This document shows positions 57,458 through 64,000 of a stretch of 64,000 nt of DNA, piece by piece. The notes under the pieces were generated by a model. It ran no database searches, was not told the DNA's origin, and was given only the letters and a program-made list of their open reading frames with translations. A program made the position numbers and the translations under genes. Source of the DNA: Molossus alvarezi (lineage: Eukaryota > Chordata > Mammalia > Chiroptera > Molossidae). Position 1 is the first letter of the stretch. Each line of letters opens with the position of its first letter. The DNA lies in the NCBI GenBank assembly GCA_037176705.1, contig CM073887.1:29453501-29517500 (forward strand), given 5' to 3'.

Positions 57458-57570
57458 TCTAAAATTAAGATATAATTCAGGCATAAATAAAAGTTGTAGG
57501 CTATCATGGTGGTAATTCAGCCACATTAAAGTGCCTTAATCAAATAATTATTTGTACAAACATAATGCAT
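57458..57570. repeat. Duplicate B, copy 2
   Basis: Direct-orientation partner of 55683-55796, about 1.77 kb apart, with scattered substitutions. Confidence 0.7.
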
Positions 57571-57789
57571 ACTAATTTTCCCAGAGGAGGGTGATTCTTC
57601 TCTTCTTATTAGACTTTTTAGACAATCTATTTGCTAATGAGTCCAAATACCTTAGTGGCACCATGAAGGGTTTACTATCCATAGTTAATTAGAATGAGTT
57701 TTACTAGACACAAAACAAGATAATTTCAAATTGTATTTGTTTTCTCATCAATATCAATTTATATTACCAGATTAAAATTAATATTCTTT

Positions 57790-60330
57790 TTTTATACCAT
57801 CTTAAGTTAAATATCATATTTATTTATTTTAACTTTTATTTTTTAGTTAAATTTATTGGGGCTGGCAATGGTTTATAAGTTTTTATATGTCTCAAGTGCA
57901 GAGTTCTATGATACATCATCTGTATATTGCATTGTGTGCCCACCACCCAAAGTCAAATCTTCTTCCATATATTTGACTCCCTTTACCCTTTAATACCCTT
58001 CCAATTCCCTCTGGAAATCAACACACTGTTGTCTGGGTCTATAAATATTTGTTTTTCTTCTTTGTTCATTTGTTGCTTTCAGTTTTATATCCCATATATG
58101 AGTGAAATCATGTGGTTCTGAACTTTTTCAGTCTGACTTATTTAGTTTAGCATGATATTCTCAAGATCCTTCTATATTGTCACAAATGGCAATATTTCAT
58201 CTTTTCTTGTGGCTGAGTAGCGTTCCATTGTATATATGTACCACATCTTATTCATCAAATCCTCTACCAAAGGACACTTCAGTTGTTTCCATATCTTGCC
58301 CACAGTGACTAATGTTACAATGCACATAGTAGTGCATATATATTTTCAAATAAATGCTCTCAAATTGTTCAGATAGATATACAGAGGAGGAGTTGTTGGG
58401 TCACATGGTAACTCTATTCTTCATTTTATTAGGAACCATTATACTATTTTCCATAGTGGTTATACCTGTTTACATTCCCATTAGCAGTGAATGAGAGTTC
58501 CTTTTTCATCACAACCTCTCCAACACTTGTTAGTACTTGTCTTGTTAATAATAGCCATGCTAGCAGGTGTGAGGAGGTATCTCATTGTAGTTTTGATTTG
58601 CATTTCCCTAATAGCTAGTGTGGTTGAGCATCTTTTTATATATCTGTTGGCCAGTTTTATGTCTTTTTGGGAAAAGTGTCTGTTCAAGTTCTCTGCCCTT
58701 TTTAATTGAATTGTTTATTTGTTTGATGTTGAGTTGTATGAGTTCTTTATGTATTTTGGATATTAACCCCTTGTCGTAGCTATTGTTTGCAGATATCTTC
58801 TACAAGATATTTTGTTGGTTGCTTTGTTTTATTGGCAGTTTTTGTTTGTTTTTTGCTGTGCAAAAAATTTTTTTGTTTGCTAAATTTCCTTTCATTTATT
58901 TTTGCCTTTACATCCCTTGCCTTTGGAGTTAAATTCATAAAATCTTCTCTAAGACCAAAGTCTGTAAGTTTAGTACCTTTGTTTTCTTATATGTAATTTA
59001 TTGTTTCAGGTCTTATATTTAGGTCTTTAATCCTTTTTTCATTAATTTTTGTATATGGTGACAAACTGTAATCTAGTTTCATTTTTTTGCATATGGCTTT
59101 CCAAATTTCCCAGCATCATTTATTAAAGAAGCTTTTATTGTATATTTTTGGCTCCTTATTGAAACGTATTTAGCCATATACATTTGGGTTTATTTCTGGG
59201 CTCTTGATTCTGTTCCATTAGTCTATGTATCTCTTTTTCTGCCAATACCATGCTGTTTTAATTACCATAGCTGTGTAGTATAATTTGAAATCAGGTAGTG
59301 TGATACCTCCAGCTTTGTTCTTTTTTCTCAGAATTGATTTTGGTATTGAGTCTTTTGTGGTTCCATACAAATCTGATGATTTTTTGTTCTATTTTTTTAA
59401 GAAATGTCAATGGGATTTTGTTGGGGATTGTATTAAATTTGTATATTTCTTTGGGTAATATGGACATTTTAACTGTGCTGCTTATTCCAATCCATGAACA
59501 TGCAATATCTTTTCATTTTATTGTGTTTTTTCCAATCTCCTTTTATAATGTTTTGTAGTTTTCAGTATATATATCCTTCACATCCTTTGTTAAGTTTAGT
59601 CCTAGGTATTTTATTCTTTTTGTTACAATTGCAAAAGTAATTACTGTTTACATTTCTTTTTCTGCAATTTCATTGTTAGTGTATAAAAATGCAGTGCATT
59701 TTTTGTACATTAATTTTGTATCCTGCAAATTTACTGTATTTATTTATTATTTCTAATAGTGTTATGGTGGAGTCTGTATAAAGAATCATGTCATCTTAAA
59801 AAAAGTGACAGTTTTGCTTCTTCATTCCCAATTTGAATGCCTGTTATTTCTTTCTCTTGCCTGGTTGCTCTGGCTAGGACTTCCAGTACTATGTTGAATA
59901 AGAGCGGTGAGAGTAGACATCCTTGTATTACTCCTGATCTAAGAGGAAAAGCTTTTAGTGTTTCACTATTGAGTATAATATTAGCTGAGGGTTTCTCATA
60001 TACGGTCTTTACTATGTTGAGGTACTTTCCCTCTATACCCAATTTATTGAATGTTTTATTTATGAATGTATGTATCTTACCAAGTACTTTTATCACATCT
60101 ATTGATAAGATTGTATGACTTTTATTCTTTTTTTTGTTAATGTGATGTATTACATTGATCGATTTACATATACTGAACCATCTTTTTGCCCCTGGAATAA
60201 ACACCAATTAATCAGGAGGTATTACTTTTTAATTTATCGTTATATTCAATTTGCTAATATTTTGTTTAGGATTGTTGTATCTGTATTTATCAAAGATATT
60301 GGTCTGTAGTTTTCTTTTTTATGTTTTATG
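57790..60330 (-). mobile_element. L1 (L1MA-like), antisense, 5'-truncated
   Basis: Minus-strand L1 from its 3' end (about 57790-57960) back into the RT domain. On the plus strand the ordered complements include 'cattgtatatatgtaccaca', 'ggtatctcattgtagttttg', 'attaaccccttgtcgtagct', 'catttattaaagaagctttt' and 'ctgttccattagtctatgta'. The right end falls within ORF2 upstream of RT motif A. No confident TSD. Confidence 0.9.
59791..60207 (-). pseudogene. L1 reverse transcriptase fragment
   Basis: A 138-codon minus frame retains RT signatures: [20 protein letters not shown] (relatives have a GMQ-type motif), [11 protein letters not shown] (motif A Asp kept but the following DAEKAFD block eroded), [17 protein letters not shown] (motif B). 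The frame shifts just before the catalytic ADD of motif C near 59795-59805, so the enzyme is dead. It belongs to the antisense L1 and is not a host gene. Confidence 0.92.
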
Positions 60331-61299
60331 CTTTAATATGTAGTTATTATTTTTTAATGCCTATTTTGGATTATATAGCCTATTGGAAGTTTCATCTAGT
60401 AATGACATTGTGGTAGTAAATTTAGTGATAGTAGCTCACAAAATCCAATCATTTGTGGAATGCTGTACTTTAAAAATAGTGTAATTCACAGAACAATTAA
60501 AGAAGTTTTACCCTAAAAAGTACTGATAAAGCTAAGGTCAGGATTCAAAAAGCCACAGATCATCTTCCACCTTTTAAAAATAATTATTTTACATAATACA
60601 TTTGAGACTTGAGGTTAAAAATGTTTTCCGGTACATATACTGAAAAGTAAATTTTCTGCAAAAAAAAAGCAATGTACCATTTTTTAAAAGTGTGTCTGTG
60701 AAGCAGGAGCAATATAAATATAAATTTACAGTATAATAATTTATTATAGATATTTCCTCTTACCAATTAGACCATTATAACTTATTTCACTTAATAATAT
60801 ACTAAAAAGTTTTGATTTCATTTATATTGGTAAAATTTGAGTTCACCAAATGGTTTTTCTCTGTGCCACTCCTTTTCAGTCAGACTGACTTATTAACATT
60901 TTACCTTCTTAGCTGAAGACCAATTTGTTAATTAAAAAAAAATAAGCTTTGACTTTTGAAAGCAATGAAATAATATTGCCTATAGCACTTTTGTTAAGGT
61001 TTAATCATTTGAAAATATGACTAATGATTTTTAAATATTTATATTCCTGTTAAAGAAAACTATTTTTTGTTTAATACATAAATACAAAAGTATATATTTC
61101 TATTTCCCAGGATTAAAAATACATATATATTACTCAACTTGTTCCTTCTTCGAAAACAAGTTTATTATTAAATTTCTCTGTGCAATTTCTTTTATATAGT
61201 AGAAGCCAATGACCTAACTATTTAGCCCCGTTTGCATGAATGAAGCCACTGAATTGGCTTATTACTGATCCAAAAGCAATCCAGAGAAATACTCTTTCA
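60331..61299. other. Unassigned AT-rich sequence
   Basis: Nothing recognisable. Confidence 0.5.
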
Positions 61300-61965
61300 G
61301 CTGCATATGCTGAATATTTACTGTGAAGAAAATTGTCCTGGACACTTGTTAAAAATGGCAAGGCTTTATTAAAGACTGTTGCAATAAGGGTCAAGACTAC
61401 TGTAATGGAGGTAGAGATTGAACTCAACTCCACCAAAACAAAGGTGGAGGATTTTAAATGACGGAGGAAGCTAATGGAAAAGTATGGAAGTCCTCTTTTA
61501 ATAGTCGGCCAATATGATTAGGCCATCTGCTTTGCTAATTGTTGCTCATCAAAGTTAAGCTTCTGCCTTCCCACAGAGAGCTGAAGGCAAGGGTACTGTT
61601 CAATGACTACATTTCCAAGAAATGGCTCCCAAGGACCTTAAGAAAAACATCCCTGGGTTGTAAAAGATTTATATCTCCAAAGAAAAAAGAAAGAATTTAT
61701 AATTGAAGGTTTTCTAAAGTAAATGCTGTAAGAAGAGGAAGACTAGAGATCTACAGTCAGGAAAAAGTCTGTCTAAAATTTAGTCAAGATGAGAGGAATT
61801 GTAAGGTCATCTTAGTCACTGGGATGGGTTGTGGAAATTCTTAAAAAAGTTAAAAGAGTCTCTTCCTTTGAGTAGCTTTAGATGAAAAATTGTTATAGAC
61901 CTCCAACTCTGTGTGTCACACGGTCTATCTGGAGATCTCTGAAGTCACTGTGACTTCAGTCCTTA
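61300..61965 (-). mobile_element. Candidate solo LTR, antisense
   Basis: On the minus strand a 'tattaaaag' TATA-like box (about 61497) is followed about 130 bp downstream by AATAAAGCC (about 61360-61370), the spacing expected between an LTR promoter and polyadenylation signal. The block is complex and GC-richer than its flanks and carries a palindrome (61939-61959) in what would be U3. TG/CA ends and a TSD could not be fixed, and no internal retroviral sequence is present. Confidence 0.35.
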
Positions 61966-62999
61966 CTGTTGTGGGTGGTGCAGACCCTGTGATCTGCACT
62001 TACATTCACATGCTGACATATACATGCACATACATGCACACACACATGCATATATGTGTTAAGTGAAGAGACTTAAAAACTTTGTCATTTGTATTACAGT
62101 ATATTTGATTTACCTTCAGTTGAAGGAAATAATTATTATATTGAGCATGTATACAATAACTCTATTAAATTTAGTACTGCTATATATGCAGAAGGTATTA
62201 AGGGATTTTACAAAAGTTGTATAAATTCTCTAGGACTGATAACAGATATGTATTTATCTCACATTCTCTACTTAGTGCTTCAGGAAAATTAATATTTTGA
62301 CAATTGCATCTAATCAGGCTACACATCTTAAAATGTATTCTAAAAACAATAAGAAATATCCATTAAAACTTTTATATAAAAAAGTAAAATTGTATTTAGT
62401 TTACCAAATAAGTCATGTGACAACAATTATTTTTAAATATATTTATTTTTCTAATCTCTTGGGACTTTATTCATTCAAAATAACTCTAAAATTTTTTTAA
62501 CTACTTCATTTGCTCCTCACCGAGGTAATAATAAAAAGTTAAACAAAACATTGTAAAACTATAAAATAAATACACAGTATACATCTGTCTGACTCATCCT
62601 ATGGAAGATCTAATTAACATGTGTTTTGACTGTACTCATAAACTTTATTAGAGTGATGATTTCACACTTTAAATATAATTGCCTACTGAGATATGGTACA
62701 TATTTTTAACTATAAAACTAAGATTCTTCGGTCATAACATCTATCCTAAGAGAATGATTTTGGCAATGCTAAAAGTATCTTCTAATTAGCAATAGATACT
62801 CTTCTTAAAGTACAGATGAATTTCTTATTTATAATCAAACCTTCAAGGCATGCAAAAATATAGCCATAAAATGCAAGAATTGTAGGAAGCAAATGAACTT
62901 GGCAGATTTATCCAACAATACTCTGGGCCACTTTTTCCAAAGTATGCGGGGTGGTACATAACAAGATGCATTTGGATGCAAGGGGGAAAAAATGATGCT
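61966..62999. other. Unassigned; CA/TG-rich patch at its start
   Basis: 62005-62060 is an imperfect CATG/CACA low-complexity stretch. The remainder is AT-rich without recognised elements. Confidence 0.5.
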
Positions 63000-63300
63000 G
63001 TAGTCAAAGGCTTTTGAATGATTTTAAATATGATTAGCTTTATATATTAGAATGAGTATATCAGCAGCAATGTGGACCATAGATTAAACAAAGGAGACAG
63101 AAAAGCCAGGTGATGGGGTGCTTGTGAGAAATGCAAATGCCTAGAGTATGGTGATAGCAATGAAGTTTGAGCGTGGCAGTGAGAGTATTAAGATATATGA
63201 AGGATTTAGAGGCAGCGGTGAACAAATGGATTTGAGGGGATAGGAAGAGATCCTGTAAATGACTCCCCAGTGCCTGGATCTTTTCCGTGTGTTGTGAAGG
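63000..63300 (-). repeat. Ancient interspersed element, antisense fragment
   Basis: 'gtgatagcaatgaagtttga', 'aagatatatgaaggatttag' and 'aacaaatggatttgaggg' fit the same old family as 26050-26320, in the same orientation. The 80- and 86-codon minus frames over it are not genes. Confidence 0.45.
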
Positions 63301-64000
63301 TAAATCCTGAAAGAAAAGCAAGTTCTGCAGAGTCCAGTCATTTCACTGGTGAGCATGCTTAGTTCAAGGCACCAGGGGGCCATCTGCTACAGTCTCCTAG
63401 TTCATGATTAACATGTGATTTGGACATATACTGCCTTGGGCAACTTATTTAGTATCTTGAGTTTCATTTCCATGATGTATTGTGGAGATCTTATACTCAC
63501 TACTTCATAAAATAATTCTCAGGATTAAATTTATTATCAAAAGTTACTTTTTTCTAGCACCAGCATTTACCTCTCTGGTGTTTTGGGTCTTGGTTAACCA
63601 ATGGTTATGTTAGTGCATTAACTCCAGTGTACTTCTGTCTCACTAAGGAAGTGTTTATATATCCATGGGAGGTGATTGCTGTTTAAGAGTACCAGAATTT
63701 TTTGTTTGTTTGTTTGTTTTTGGAGAGTAGCAGGCCTTAAGATTCTGAGAAGTGATCTGAAGAGTCCTGAAAGTTCCCAGAGTTCTTCTGTCTCACTCAA
63801 AAAAGTCCTGTGTTTTCATTAGCTATTAAAGGAAATATATATCCAACTACAAAATAGCTCATTAAATGTTAATAAATACTTTGGGTAACCATCAGCATAT
63901 TTAGGGAAGTGGAGAATATAAATTAATAATTCATTAACAACTTAATGGTCTGTACCCCAATTTATATATTTGATGAGATACAGAATCTTCTGTATGAAAG
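63301..64000. other. Unassigned; (TTTG)n run
   Basis: A (TTTG)n tract of about 20 bp lies at 63699-63720. Nothing else recognised up to the window end. Confidence 0.5.

Noticed and set aside
1..64000. CRISPR array, phage, operon or other prokaryotic system
   Set aside because: No regularly spaced identical repeats, no ribosome-binding-site/ORF organisation; the sequence is clearly mammalian.
1..64000. Bat Helitrons (HeliBat type) and piggyBac/hAT elements
   Set aside because: I looked for their characteristic ends (for example TTAA-flanked inverted repeats, and the Helitron 3' hairpin with CTAG) and found no convincing match.

Overview
The window reads as non-coding nuclear DNA from a bat of the suborder Yangochiroptera. 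The best evidence is about fifteen insertions of the tRNA-derived Ves SINE, a family known from yangochiropteran bats, in two lengths: roughly 290 bp with a 3' end resembling 'tcctcgggtgagga', and roughly 215 bp. The rest is typical mammalian intergenic or intronic sequence: AT-rich, CpG-poor, with L1 of several ages, MIR, mariner MITEs and microsatellites. I find no convincing host protein-coding exon, rRNA, tRNA gene or CRISPR. All recognisable coding sequence is decayed L1 ORF1/ORF2.

Layout. 1-291 is the 3' end of a young L1. 1.6-4.6 kb holds two antisense Ves SINEs and an antisense, 5'-truncated L1. 6478-12296 is a near full-length young L1 (about 5.8 kb) inside a perfect 15-bp target-site duplication (TSD); it is dead from stops, frameshifts and loss of the first catalytic Asp of the reverse transcriptase. 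14.1-19.2 kb is dense: a mariner MITE, five antisense Ves SINEs and one sense copy, a large composite microsatellite on a SINE tail, and old L1M pieces in both orientations. 19.2-30.6 kb is mostly unassigned AT-rich DNA with a degenerate ancient element around 25.8-27.5 kb. 30.6-38.8 kb contains the most interesting loci: a Ves-L1 chimeric insertion (31872-33323), a tRNA-head-only Ves insertion nested in the TSD of another Ves (33862-34249), and two mariner MITEs. 38.8-43.5 kb has MIR remnants. 43.6-44.4 kb has two Ves copies. About 44.9-51.2 kb is conspicuously repeat-poor. 51.2-52.0 kb is an L1M 3' end split by a very young Ves. 55.1-57.6 kb has short local duplications. 57.8-60.3 kb is an antisense L1 with RT remnants. 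61.3-62.0 kb may be an antisense solo LTR.

No genes act together here. The working relationship visible is parasitic: L1-encoded machinery explains the L1 copies, the Ves SINEs (poly(A) tails, TSDs, TT/AAAA-type sites) and the chimera. The mariner MITEs would have depended on a transposase supplied from elsewhere. Family assignments come from reading by eye and remembered consensus sequences; boundaries without stated TSDs are good to perhaps 20-50 bp.
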